From assembly GCF_004114425.1 (NCBI RefSeq), contig NZ_RDQF01000017.1, forward strand, positions 85,400 to 149,399: 64,000 nucleotides of DNA. Reading direction: 5' to 3'. Each line of letters opens with the position of its first letter. The first letter of the stretch is position 1. Under the pieces are notes generated by a model. That model did not search any database. It saw only the letters and a program-made list of their open reading frames with translations, and was not told the DNA's origin. A program made the translations under genes and the position numbers. Source of the DNA: Bradyrhizobium vignae. Its GTDB lineage: Bacteria; Pseudomonadota; Alphaproteobacteria; Rhizobiales; Xanthobacteraceae. Shown here in pieces: positions 15,788 through 23,557 of the stretch.

Positions 15788-16970
15788 TCTCGGATTCCAG
15801 CGTGCCGCCGGCGAAATTGCGATACAGGAAGCGGTTGGTCTCGCCCTCGGCCTCGCGCTCGGCCTGCTTGAAGATGGTCTCGTGCAACGGCGACAGCGCG
15901 CAGGCCGGGTCGGTGTTGGCGGCATCGCCCGTCAGCGCAAAGGCCTGGCAGCGGCAGCCGCCGAAATCGATCTCGCGGAATTCGCAAGACTTGCACGGCT
16001 CCTTCATCCAGCCGGTGCCGCGATAGCGGTTGAAGGCCTCCGAGTTCTGCCAGATCCAGGCGATTGAATGGTTGGAACGCACCGATTCGAACTCGAGCCC
16101 GGTGATGCTCTCGGCGGCGTGGCAGGGCAGCACCTTGCCGGCGGGCGAGATGTTGAAGAACTGCCGGCCCCAGCCGCCCATGCATTTCTTCGGCCGTAGC
16201 GCGTAATAATCGGGCACGACGTAGTCGATGGTCAGCCGGCCCTTCAGCCGCTCGCGCGCCTCCTCGACCAGGCGGGTGCATTCGTCCAGCTGCGCCACAG
16301 TCGGCATCAAGGCAGCGCGGTTCTTCAGCGCCCAGCCGTAATATTGCACGTTGGCGACCTCGAGCCGGTCGGCGTCGAGATCGAGGGCCATCTGGATGAT
16401 ATCAGGGAGATGGTGCAGGTTCTGCCGGTGCATCACCGCATTCACGGTGAGCGGCAGATCGAGCTCGCGCGTCCATTTCGCCACTTCGAGCTTCTTGCGA
16501 TGAGCGTTCTTGTAACCGGCGACGCGATCGGCGAGGCCTTCCTCGACACCCTGGAACGAGATCTGCACATGGCAGAGCCCGGCATCCGCCAGATCGCTCA
16601 GGCGTTCGCGCGTCAGCAGCACGGCCGAGGTGATCAGATTGGTGTAGAGGCCGGCGTCGCTCGCATGCTTGACCAGCTCGACCAGGTCCTTGCGCGCCGT
16701 CGGCTCGCCGCCGGAGAAATGCACCTGCAGCACGCCAATCTCGGCGAGCTCGCTCAACACCTTCTTCCATTCCTCGGTGGTCAGCTCCTTGCCGGAGCGG
16801 TCGAGCTCGACCGGGTTGGAGCAATAGGGGCATTGCAGCGGGCAGCGATGGGTGATCTCGAGCAATACCGCGAGCGGGATGCCAAAAGTTTCCGCCGTCG
16901 AGCGCTGCTTCTCCAGCACCGCGAGGCTGTCGCTGGTCTCTGGCGGGATGTTGCCCAGCACATCGCTCAT
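15777..16970 (-). CDS. pqqE: PqqE, radical SAM PqqA peptide cyclase
   Basis: 397 residues. The radical SAM motif is CPLQCPYC (CxxxCxxC), preceded by LLEITHRC and followed by VHFSGGEP. The C-terminal SPASM region carries CMGGWG, LPCHAA, CKSCEF and GGCRCQAF, ligands for the auxiliary clusters. The enzyme makes the C-C bond between Glu and Tyr side chains of PqqA. The gene start overlaps the pqqD stop by 4 bp, as expected since PqqD presents PqqA to PqqE. All expected motifs are intact. Confidence 0.96.
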   Translation of the reverse strand: MSDVLGNIPPETSDSLAVLEKQRSTAETFGIPLAVLLEITHRCPLQCPYCSNPVELDRSGKELTTEEWKKVLSELAEIGVLQVHFSGGEPTARKDLVELVKHASDAGLYTNLITSAVLLTRERLSDLADAGLCHVQISFQGVEEGLADRVAGYKNAHRKKLEVAKWTRELDLPLTVNAVMHRQNLHHLPDIIQMALDLDADRLEVANVQYYGWALKNRAALMPTVAQLDECTRLVEEARERLKGRLTIDYVVPDYYALRPKKCMGGWGRQFFNISPAGKVLPCHAAESITGLEFESVRSNHSIAWIWQNSEAFNRYRGTGWMKEPCKSCEFREIDFGGCRCQAFALTGDAANTDPACALSPLHETIFKQAEREAEGETNRFLYRNFAGGTLESENDA

Positions 16971-17278
16971 GACGTCTTCTCCCGGGCTTCGGTGAGAAAG
17001 CCCTTGTCGGCGAGATCCTGCAGCATGGCGATGACATCGGTGAGGATCGCCTCGCGCGGCGCGGCATATTTCGCGGCCAACTGATCTGCGACGTCGCCGA
17101 CGCTGCGCTCGCCGTTGCAGAGCTGCAGCACCTCGACCGCGATCTCGTCCGGCGCCAGCACCCGTTCCGGCGCCAGGATCACCCAGACCTTGCGGGTCTC
17201 GTCAAACTTCAGCTTGGCATGCCGCGGCAGCACGGGGCGGCTTGCCTCGCTGACGCTGATGTTCCGCGGCCCAGCCAT
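16967..17278 (-). CDS. pqqD: PqqD, PqqA-binding chaperone (RiPP recognition element)
   Basis: 103 residues, the usual size. The RRE-type winged helix fold is recognisable from PVLPRHAKLKFDETRKVWV, LAPERVLAPDEIAVEVLQLC and the C-terminal helix with DVIAMLQDLADKGFL. It binds the PqqA precursor peptide and delivers it to PqqE. It starts 12 bp after pqqC and overlaps pqqE by 4 bp. Some species carry fused pqqCD; here they are separate. Confidence 0.94.
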   Translation of the reverse strand: MAGPRNISVSEASRPVLPRHAKLKFDETRKVWVILAPERVLAPDEIAVEVLQLCNGERSVGDVADQLAAKYAAPREAILTDVIAMLQDLADKGFLTEAREKTS

Positions 17279-17290
17279 CGATCCTCCTCT

Positions 17291-18070
17291 TCAGCTCGCT
17301 TTGGGCACGAAGGCGCCCGGCGGAATGTGGCCCTCGACATAGGCATGCTGGAGCGCATCGAGCTGCACCCACAGCACGTTGGTCTTGAAGATCAGCGCGT
17401 TGCAGACCTGCGCGCGCTGCTCCGGCGTCGTGGCGTGCGTCTTGACATAATGAAGCGCGAAATTGGCATCGCGCGGTGCCTGGGTCAGGCGGCGCTTGAA
17501 ATAGCTCATGATATCAGGATTGACGAAGTCGTAATGCTCCAGCATGCCGGAGATGCGCTCTTCATGCAGGTTCGGCGCGAACAGCTCGGTGAGCGAGGAG
17601 GCGATCGCCTCCAGCGGGCTTTTTTCGCGGCAGTAGTGGACGTAGGCTTCGACCGCGAACCGCGTCGCCGGCAAAATGCCTTCGGTGGATTCGACGTAGG
17701 CGGTGTCGAGGCCAAGCCCTTCGGTCAGCTTGAGCCAGCGTTCGATTCCACCCTCGCTGCCGACATCGCCGTCATGGTCTTCGATGCGGTGGCGCCATTC
17801 CACGCGCGTGGCGCGGTCGCGGAAGCGCGAGATCACCACCGCGTCCTTCATCGGGATGGTGCTCTGGTAATAGTAGCGGTTGAGCGCCCAGGCCTGCACC
17901 TGGCCCTTGTTGAGCTTGCCGCCATGCAAGAGCTTGTGGAACGGATGCAGGCTGTGATAGCGCGTCGCCCCGATATGGCGCAGCGTCGCCTCGAGCTCCT
18001 CGGCAGAGTTGAGCTTGATGTCCTTGCCGATCGAGAGCGCGGTCATTCCAGTCGATGATGCGGCATTCAC
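17291..18070 (-). CDS. pqqC: PqqC, pyrroloquinoline-quinone synthase
   Basis: 259 residues, a cofactorless oxidase that performs the last step of PQQ formation (ring closure and eight-electron oxidation). Family landmarks include RYHSLHPFHKLLHGG, GQVQAWALNRYYYQ, PMKDAVVISR and YVHYCREKSPLEAIASSLTE. It overlaps the pqqB stop by 4 bp (ATGA at the start) and is followed closely by pqqD. The first ATG of the frame (18070) fits the overlap; MTALSIGKD a few codons in is an alternative start. Confidence 0.95.
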   Translation of the reverse strand: MNAASSTGMTALSIGKDIKLNSAEELEATLRHIGATRYHSLHPFHKLLHGGKLNKGQVQAWALNRYYYQSTIPMKDAVVISRFRDRATRVEWRHRIEDHDGDVGSEGGIERWLKLTEGLGLDTAYVESTEGILPATRFAVEAYVHYCREKSPLEAIASSLTELFAPNLHEERISGMLEHYDFVNPDIMSYFKRRLTQAPRDANFALHYVKTHATTPEQRAQVCNALIFKTNVLWVQLDALQHAYVEGHIPPGAFVPKAS

Positions 18071-18996
18071 AGCACGATCTCCGTTCCATCCGCGGGTATC
18101 TGCCAGCCCGCCTCCTCAGTGATCTTGCGCTCGGGCGAGTCGGGCAGCAGCGCCGGATTCGAGTTATTGATATGCAGAAACAGCTTCCTGTCGATATTGA
18201 GGTCGGCCAGCCGTGCGATGGCGCCGTCCTCGCCGGACATCGCGACATGTCCCATGCTCTTGCCGGTCTTGTGGCCGAGGCCGGCCCTGATCATCTCGTC
18301 GTCGCGCCAGACCGTGCCATCGAAGAACACCAGCGCCGCGCCGTCGATCTCGGCCTTCAGCGCGTCGGTCACCTCGGCGCAGGCCGCAATGAAGTAGAAG
18401 AACTTGCCCGCGGCCTTGTCGGTGATCTTCAGGCCCAGAGTGTCGCCGTCGCCGCTCCCGCCGCCCGGATGCATCTTGCCTTCGAGATACCAGGCCGACT
18501 TGCCCGGCACTGCGAAGGGTAGCACCTCCAGGCCGGAGCGCGCCCCATCCGGCAGCCGGGGCTCGAACGGCTCACTGACACCGATCGGCTGGCGCCGCAC
18601 GTTCTTCTCATTCAGCACATTGAAGATGCTGTTGCTGGCAAGGATCGCCAGCACCTTCTCGTGCGCATACACCGTAAAGGGCGAGCCCTCGCGCATCGAC
18701 AGCAGGCCGGCTACGGCATCGACTTCGCCGTTGGTCAAAATCACGCCCGCAATCGGCGTGTGACGCAGTGCGCCCGCCTTGGGGTGCAGCTGCGGCGTGG
18801 CATTCAATTGCTGCCGCAGGTCGGGAGAGGCGTTGATCAGGAACCAGTGCTCGCCGTCACCGCTGAAGGCGACCGAGGCTTGGGTCCTTTGAAGCTCGTG
18901 GCCGTCGCTGCGGGCCGCTCGGCAACCCTCGCAGCCGCAATTCCATTGCGGAACTCCGCCGCCGGCCCCGGCGCCCAGGACGACGACGCGAAGCAT
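18067..18996 (-). CDS. pqqB: PqqB, metallo-beta-lactamase-fold hydroxylase
   Basis: 309 residues. It begins MLRVVVLGAGAGGGVPQWNC, then CGCEGCRAARSD, a cysteine-rich metal site typical of PqqB, and NASPDLRQQL. The metallo-beta-lactamase-like fold appears in GVILTNGEVDAVAGLLSMREG and the C-terminal LFLHINNSNPALL. PqqB hydroxylates the PqqA-derived Glu-Tyr crosslinked intermediate in current models. GGAGACGG lies before the start. The gap to pqqA is 81 bp beyond the stop of pqqA plus leader (132 bp in all), a common place for a processing or attenuation site, though I see no clear hairpin. Confidence 0.95.
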   Translation of the reverse strand: MLRVVVLGAGAGGGVPQWNCGCEGCRAARSDGHELQRTQASVAFSGDGEHWFLINASPDLRQQLNATPQLHPKAGALRHTPIAGVILTNGEVDAVAGLLSMREGSPFTVYAHEKVLAILASNSIFNVLNEKNVRRQPIGVSEPFEPRLPDGARSGLEVLPFAVPGKSAWYLEGKMHPGGGSGDGDTLGLKITDKAAGKFFYFIAACAEVTDALKAEIDGAALVFFDGTVWRDDEMIRAGLGHKTGKSMGHVAMSGEDGAIARLADLNIDRKLFLHINNSNPALLPDSPERKITEEAGWQIPADGTEIVL

Positions 18997-19128
18997 GATC
19001 CGTCTCCTGGAGGCAAATTCGCGAGGTGGATCTCAGGCCGACACAAAAGCTGTCTTCCGGACATCATCGTGACCGAAAGAAGTCGGGCCGAAAGATCCAC
19101 CTGCGCAGAACGCGATCTCACCAACCGC

Positions 19129-19209
19129 TTACTTGCGGGTGGCGCTCACATACATGTTGATTTCCATGCCGCAGGGCACTTCGACGATCTTCGGGGCTTT
19201 CCAGGCCAT
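19129..19209 (-). CDS. pqqA: PqqA, PQQ precursor peptide (26 aa)
   Basis: 26 residues read on the minus strand from the ATG at 19207-19209 to TAA at 19129-19131: MAWKAPKIVEVPCGMEINMY continuing VSATRK. Glu16 and Tyr20 have the E-x-x-x-Y spacing required for crosslinking by PqqE. AGATGGAGAGCC upstream contains a good GGAGAG ribosome binding site. The peptide is the substrate from which PQQ is built. It is first in the operon, so the promoter should lie in 19210-19470. Confidence 0.95.
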   Translation of the reverse strand: MAWKAPKIVEVPCGMEINMYVSATRK

Positions 19210-19471
19210 TTCGGCTCTCCATCTTGCGAATTCGGGACGTATCCGCCCGCCCGTTAAACTAATGCTGGCGGAAAAGTTCGCCAGTGAAATTTTCCCGACC
19301 TAGGTAGTAGCCAGCGGAATTGTTGCACTGCAAAGTGAGCGCATTGCGGCCGTAAAGATGAACGAATGCCGTCCGCAAAATCGCCGATAGGTCGTGATCC
19401 CTGTCGGGATAAACGAGTTGTGAGTATGCAACGGCTTCTGTTCGGCTCCAGGCGACCCCATTGGATCAGGC

Positions 19472-19729
19472 ATGCCCAGATATTTCTTCAACACCCGTAT
19501 CGGCGACGAATTGATCGTGGATCCCGACGGCGAGGACCTGCGTAACCCCGATCGCGCCTGGGAGGTCGCGCGCCAGATGATCCTTGAGGTCGTGAAGTCG
19601 GAAGGCACCCAACGGGCCTTGCTGGACGCGGTGATCGAGGTGACCGATACCGACGGCGAGATCGTGCTGGAGTTTCCCTTCACCGAGGCCCTGCTGGATA
19701 TGCCGGACCAGTCGGCGACGAAGCATTAG
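19472..19729 (+). CDS. DUF6894 small protein
   Basis: 85 residues. The start MPRYFFNTRIGDELIVDPDG followed by DLRNPDRAWEVARQMILEVV is the DUF6894 pattern common in Rhizobiales. Small, acidic, soluble and of unknown function. It is a single-gene unit diverging from pqqA, with 262 bp between them. The ATG at 19472 is the natural start, with a CAGGCATG context but no strong ribosome binding site. A family A repeat follows the stop. Confidence 0.78.
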   Translation: MPRYFFNTRIGDELIVDPDGEDLRNPDRAWEVARQMILEVVKSEGTQRALLDAVIEVTDTDGEIVLEFPFTEALLDMPDQSATKH

Positions 19730-19771
19730 CCGGACGCGCGGTCGGGTAAGGGGCCCGCCGCTCTCTCCACC

Positions 19772-19839
19772 GTGATTGCGAGCCAACGGGACCGCGCGAA
19801 GCGCGGCCCGATGACAGGCTTCGCGAAGCAATCCAGAAT
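19772..19839. repeat. Intergenic repeat family A, half copy
   Basis: GTGATTGCGAGCCAACGGGACCGCGCGAAGCGCGGCC... to GAAGCAATCCAGAAT. It is nearly identical to the complement of the right half of the copy at 5171-5290 and lacks the other half. Confidence 0.8.
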
Positions 19840-19940
19840 GAGGCACCAGCCAGCGCCAAACCTGCCCTTCACCCCCGCGAAATCCGCATGGCTTTGCCGC
19901 GTTGCCGGCGCTAAAAGACGCCGGTCATACGGAGCAAACC

Positions 19941-21341
19941 ATGCAAGACCTCTGGCGCCTGTCGGCCGCCGACCTCGCCACCCTCGTCAAGTCCAAGAAA
20001 GTCTCTGCCAGGGAGGCCGCGCGGGCTGGCCTCGCGCGGCTCGATGCCGTCAATCCCCAGCTCAATGCCGTGATCGACCACCGGCCGGAGGACGTGCTCA
20101 AGCAGGCCGATGCCGTCGATGCGGCCATCGCGCGGGGCGAGGACCCCGGTGTGCTCGCCGGCGTGCCCGTCACCATCAAGGCCAATGTCGACCAGGAAGG
20201 CTTTGCCACCACCAACGGCCTGAAGCTCCAGCGCGACCTGATCGCGCGCGAGGACAATCCGGTGGTCGCCAATTTCCGCAAAGCCGGCGCCGTCCTGCTC
20301 GGCCGCACCAATTGTCCGGCCTTCTCCTACCGCTGGTTCACCACCAATCTGATCCATGGCGACACCAAGAACCCCCGCGACGCTTCGCTGACCCCGGGCG
20401 GCTCCTCCGGCGGAGCCGGCTCGGCGGTCGCGGCCGGCATCGGTCACATCGCCCATGGCACCGACATCGCCGGGTCGATCCGCTATCCCGCCTATGCCTG
20501 CGGTGTGCACGGATTGCGCCCGACGCTCGGCCGCATCCCCGCCTTCAACCCGGCACTGCCGGAGCGCCCGATCGGGCCGCAGATCATGGCGGTGTCAGGC
20601 CCGCTGGCGCGCACGGTCAACGATTTGCGCATCTCGCTCGAAGCAATGTCCGCCCGTGACGTCCGCGACCCCTGGTTCGTGCCGGTGCCGCTGCAAGGCC
20701 CGACACGGGAAAAGCGCGCCGCGCTCTGCCTCAATCCGGGCGGCCTTGCCACCACGCCGGAGGTGAAGGCGGCGGTGAGCGATGCCGGCAAGCGCCTCGA
20801 ACGCGCCGGCTGGACCGTCGACATCATCGCGGACACGCCGCCAATGCGCGAGGCGGTCGAGTGGCAAATAAAACTCTGGCTCGGCGACGGTTATGAGGCG
20901 CAGCTGGAAATGGCCGAGCGCGAGGGCGATCCCGGCGCGCTGGCCTGTCTGCGCGGCAACCGCGCAAGGGTCACGCCGATGGACCAGGCCAATTACGCCA
21001 AGGCGCTGACCCGAAGAGCCACGCTGACGCGCGAATGGATGTTGTTCTTCGAAAGATACTCGGTGCTGCTGACGCCAGTCTCAGGCGAGTTGCCGTTCCC
21101 GGATCATCTCGACCGCAAGGACGACGAATCCTTCAAGCGCGTCTGGGAAGCGCAGCTGCCGCAGATCGCCATTCCCTTCATGGGCTTGCCGGGCCTCGTC
21201 GTCTCCACCGGACTCGTCGGCAAGGCCCCGGTCGGTGTGCACATCGTTTCCGGCCGCTATCGCGAGGATCTCTGTCTGCTGGCAGGTGAAGCGATCGAGG
21301 CCGGCGGCGTGCCGCCGTCGCCGATCGATCCCGCGGGCTAG
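19941..21341 (+). CDS. Amidase (amidase-signature family)
   Basis: 466 residues from the ATG at 19941 (GGAGCAAACC upstream). The amidase signature is present: catalytic Lys in GVPVTIKANVDQ, the cis-Ser in TPGGSSGGAGSAVAAG and the nucleophile Ser in HGTDIAGSIRYPAYAC. The enzyme hydrolyses carboxamide bonds in the cytoplasm; the substrate is unknown, since the family includes indoleacetamide, enantioselective and aryl-acylamidases. It is followed after 2 bp by a glutathione peroxidase gene and then DUF3297, apparently in one transcript. No gatB partner is present, so it is not part of a tRNA amidotransferase. Confidence 0.87.
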   Translation: MQDLWRLSAADLATLVKSKKVSAREAARAGLARLDAVNPQLNAVIDHRPEDVLKQADAVDAAIARGEDPGVLAGVPVTIKANVDQEGFATTNGLKLQRDLIAREDNPVVANFRKAGAVLLGRTNCPAFSYRWFTTNLIHGDTKNPRDASLTPGGSSGGAGSAVAAGIGHIAHGTDIAGSIRYPAYACGVHGLRPTLGRIPAFNPALPERPIGPQIMAVSGPLARTVNDLRISLEAMSARDVRDPWFVPVPLQGPTREKRAALCLNPGGLATTPEVKAAVSDAGKRLERAGWTVDIIADTPPMREAVEWQIKLWLGDGYEAQLEMAEREGDPGALACLRGNRARVTPMDQANYAKALTRRATLTREWMLFFERYSVLLTPVSGELPFPDHLDRKDDESFKRVWEAQLPQIAIPFMGLPGLVVSTGLVGKAPVGVHIVSGRYREDLCLLAGEAIEAGGVPPSPIDPAG

Positions 21342-21343
21342 CG

Positions 21344-21820
21344 ATGAGCACCATCTACGACTTCAAGGCCAACTCGCTTGCCGGCGAGGAGGTGCAGATG
21401 CGCCGGTTCGAGGGGCAGGTGCTCTTGATCGTCAACACCGCGAGCAAATGCGGCTTCACGCCGCAATATCGCGGCCTCGAGGATCTCTATCGCGACCTCT
21501 CCCCGCGCGGTTTCTCGGTGCTCGGCTTTCCCTGCAACCAGTTCGGCGCGCAGGAGCCGGGGCAGGCGAGCGAGATCCAGGAGTTCTGCTCGACCCATTA
21601 CGACGTCACCTTCCCGCTGTTCGAGAAGATCGACGTCAACGGGCCGAAGGCGCATCCTCTGTACGAGTACCTGAAACGTCAGCAATCCGGCCTGTTGGGC
21701 GCCTCCATCAAATGGAATTTCACCAAATTCCTGGTGGACCGTGAGGGCCGCGTGGTCGCCCGCTACGCGCCGACCGCACGGCCCGAAGGATTGCGGCAGC
21801 AAATCGAAACACTGTTGTGA
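21344..21820 (+). CDS. Glutathione peroxidase family (thioredoxin-fold peroxidase)
   Basis: 158 residues. Catalytic motif NTASKCGFTPQYRGLEDLY with cysteine in place of selenocysteine; LGFPCNQFGAQEPG supplies the conserved Gln and the usual second Cys context; KWNFTKFLVDREG holds the conserved Trp and Asn. It reduces hydroperoxides in the cytoplasm, probably with thioredoxin, as many Cys-type bacterial members do (family knowledge). It is tightly packed after the amidase (2 bp) and before the DUF3297 gene. Confidence 0.92.
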   Translation: MSTIYDFKANSLAGEEVQMRRFEGQVLLIVNTASKCGFTPQYRGLEDLYRDLSPRGFSVLGFPCNQFGAQEPGQASEIQEFCSTHYDVTFPLFEKIDVNGPKAHPLYEYLKRQQSGLLGASIKWNFTKFLVDREGRVVARYAPTARPEGLRQQIETLL

Positions 21821-21831
21821 GCGAGACAAGC

Positions 21832-22074
21832 ATGAGCGACGAATTTCCCGACCGCCTGTCGGTCGACCCGAACAGCCCGTACTACAACGCGGACATCCTG
21901 GCGCGCGACGTCGGCATCCGCTTCAAGGGCATCGAGAAGACCAATGTCGAGGAGTATTGCATCAGCGAAGGCTGGGTCCGCGTCACCGCAGGGAACGCCA
22001 AGGACCGCTACGGCAACCCGCTGACCATCAAGGTGCACGGCCCGGTGGAGCCGTATTTCAGGGATAAGAAATAG
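21832..22074 (+). CDS. DUF3297 family protein
   Basis: 80 residues from the ATG at 21832; a GTG at 21817 overlapping the previous stop is possible but less likely, because family members begin MSDEFPDRLSVDPNSPYYN. The motif GIRFKGIEKTNVEEYCISEG followed by WVRV is highly conserved in the family. A small soluble protein of unknown function. Last gene of the amidase-peroxidase-DUF3297 unit; a family A repeat follows 31 bp later. Confidence 0.85.
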   Translation: MSDEFPDRLSVDPNSPYYNADILARDVGIRFKGIEKTNVEEYCISEGWVRVTAGNAKDRYGNPLTIKVHGPVEPYFRDKK

Positions 22075-22104
22075 TTTGAACTGAGCGCGCGCCGCTCTCT
22101 CCTC

Positions 22105-22219
22105 GTCATTGCGAGGAGCTCGCGACAAAATTGCGCAGCAATTTTGCGCGGATGCGACCAAGCAATCCAGGATCTTTCCGCGGTGACAATCCGGATTGCT
22201 TCGCTTCGCTCGCAACGAC
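22105..22219. repeat. Intergenic repeat family A, copy with AAAATTGCGCAGCAATTTT block
   Basis: GTCATTGCGAGGAGCTCGCG, then an inner palindrome around AAAATTGCGCAGCAATTTT, then AGCAATCCAGGATC and GGATTGCTTCGCTTCGCTCGCAACGAC. The same inner block occurs in inverted orientation in the copy at 26399-26513. Confidence 0.85.
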
Positions 22220-22245
22220 GACAACAACCACCAAAGGCCAGCCCC

Positions 22246-23415
22246 ATGTCCGTCCGCATCACCGACGTCCGCGAGATCACAAAACCGATCTCGTCCCCGA
22301 TCCGCAACGCCTATATCGACTTCACCAAGATGACGACGAGCTTAGTTGCCGTCGTCACCGACGTCGTTCGTGACGGCAAGCGCGTCGTCGGCTACGGCTT
22401 CAACTCCAACGGCCGTTACGGGCAGGGTGGCCTGATCCGCGAGCGCTTTGCCTCGCGCATTCTCGAAGCCGATCCGAAGTCGCTGCTCAATAGCGCCGGC
22501 GACAATCTCGACCCCGACAAGGTCTGGGGCGCGATGATGACCAACGAGAAGCCCGGCGGTCATGGCGAGCGCTCGGTCGCGGTCGGCACCATCGACATGG
22601 CGGTGTGGGATGCGACGGCGAAGATCGCCGGCAAGCCGCTGTTCCGCCTGCTCGCCGAACGCCACGGCGTCACCGCCAATCCGCGCGTCTTCGTCTACGC
22701 CGCCGGCGGCTACTATTATCCCGGCAAGGATCTTTCGATGCTGCGCGGCGAGATGCGCGGCTATCTCGATCGCGGCTACAACGTCGTCAAGATGAAGATC
22801 GGCGGCGCGCCGATCGACGAGGATCGTACGCGTATCGAGGCGGTGCTGAAGGAGATCGGCAACGACGCGCAACTCGCCGTCGACGCCAACGGCCGCTTCG
22901 ATCTGGAAACGGGAATCGCCTACGCAAAAATGCTGCGCGACTATCCCCTGTTCTGGTACGAGGAGGCCGGCGATCCCCTCGACTACGCGCTGCAGGCGGC
23001 GCTCGCCGAATTCTATCCGGCTCCCATGGCGACAGGCGAAAACTTGTTCAGCCACCAGGACGCCCGCAACCTGATCCGCTACGGCGGCATGCGCCCCGAT
23101 CGCGACTGGCTGCAATTCGACTGCGCGCTGTCCTACGGCCTGTGCGAATACCAGCGCACGCTCGAGGTGCTGAAGACCTACGGCTGGTCCCCCAGCCGCT
23201 GCATACCGCACGGCGGCCACCAGATGTCACTCAACATCGCCGCCGGCCTCGGCTTAGGCGGCAACGAAAGCTACCCCGACCTGTTTCAGCCCTACGGCGG
23301 CTTCCCGGACGGCGTCCGCGTCGAGAACGGCCACATCACCATGCCCGAGCTTGCAGGCATCGGCTTCGAAGGCAAGTCCGATCTCTACAAGGAAATGAAG
23401 GCGCTGGCGGAGTAG
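22246..23415 (+). CDS. tarD: D-tartrate dehydratase (enolase superfamily)
   Basis: 389 residues from the ATG at 22246. Positions I recall for the D-tartrate dehydratase of Bradyrhizobium japonicum are all present at the same numbers: Lys182 and Lys184 (VVKMKIGG), metal ligands Asp213 (AVDANGRF), Glu239 (WYEEAGDP) and Glu265 (ATGENLF), and His322 (CIPHGGHQ). The enzyme would convert D-tartrate to oxaloacetate and water, with Mg2+. The N-terminal capping domain has the same length, so substrate specificity is likely kept. No transporter for tartrate lies beside it; repeats flank the gene, which appears to be transcribed alone. Confidence 0.9.
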   Translation: MSVRITDVREITKPISSPIRNAYIDFTKMTTSLVAVVTDVVRDGKRVVGYGFNSNGRYGQGGLIRERFASRILEADPKSLLNSAGDNLDPDKVWGAMMTNEKPGGHGERSVAVGTIDMAVWDATAKIAGKPLFRLLAERHGVTANPRVFVYAAGGYYYPGKDLSMLRGEMRGYLDRGYNVVKMKIGGAPIDEDRTRIEAVLKEIGNDAQLAVDANGRFDLETGIAYAKMLRDYPLFWYEEAGDPLDYALQAALAEFYPAPMATGENLFSHQDARNLIRYGGMRPDRDWLQFDCALSYGLCEYQRTLEVLKTYGWSPSRCIPHGGHQMSLNIAAGLGLGGNESYPDLFQPYGGFPDGVRVENGHITMPELAGIGFEGKSDLYKEMKALAE

Positions 23416-23436
23416 CCCGACTGTGGCGACACACAC

Positions 23437-23510
23437 GTCATTGCGAGCGAAGCGATCCAGAATCTCACCGCGGAGGCAAGTCTGGATTGCTTCGCTGCGC
23501 TCGCAATGAC
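23437..23510. repeat. Intergenic repeat family A, short copy
   Basis: GTCATTGCGAGCGAAGCGATCCAGAATC at the left and TCTGGATTGCTTCGCTGCGCTCGCAATGAC at the right form a long hairpin. It lies between the convergent tarD and DUF418 genes, so it may also serve as a terminator. Confidence 0.85.
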
Positions 23511-23557
23511 GGCGGAGAGAGCCGTGACGTTCTCGTATGTCTCCGCCTGCGGCGGCT

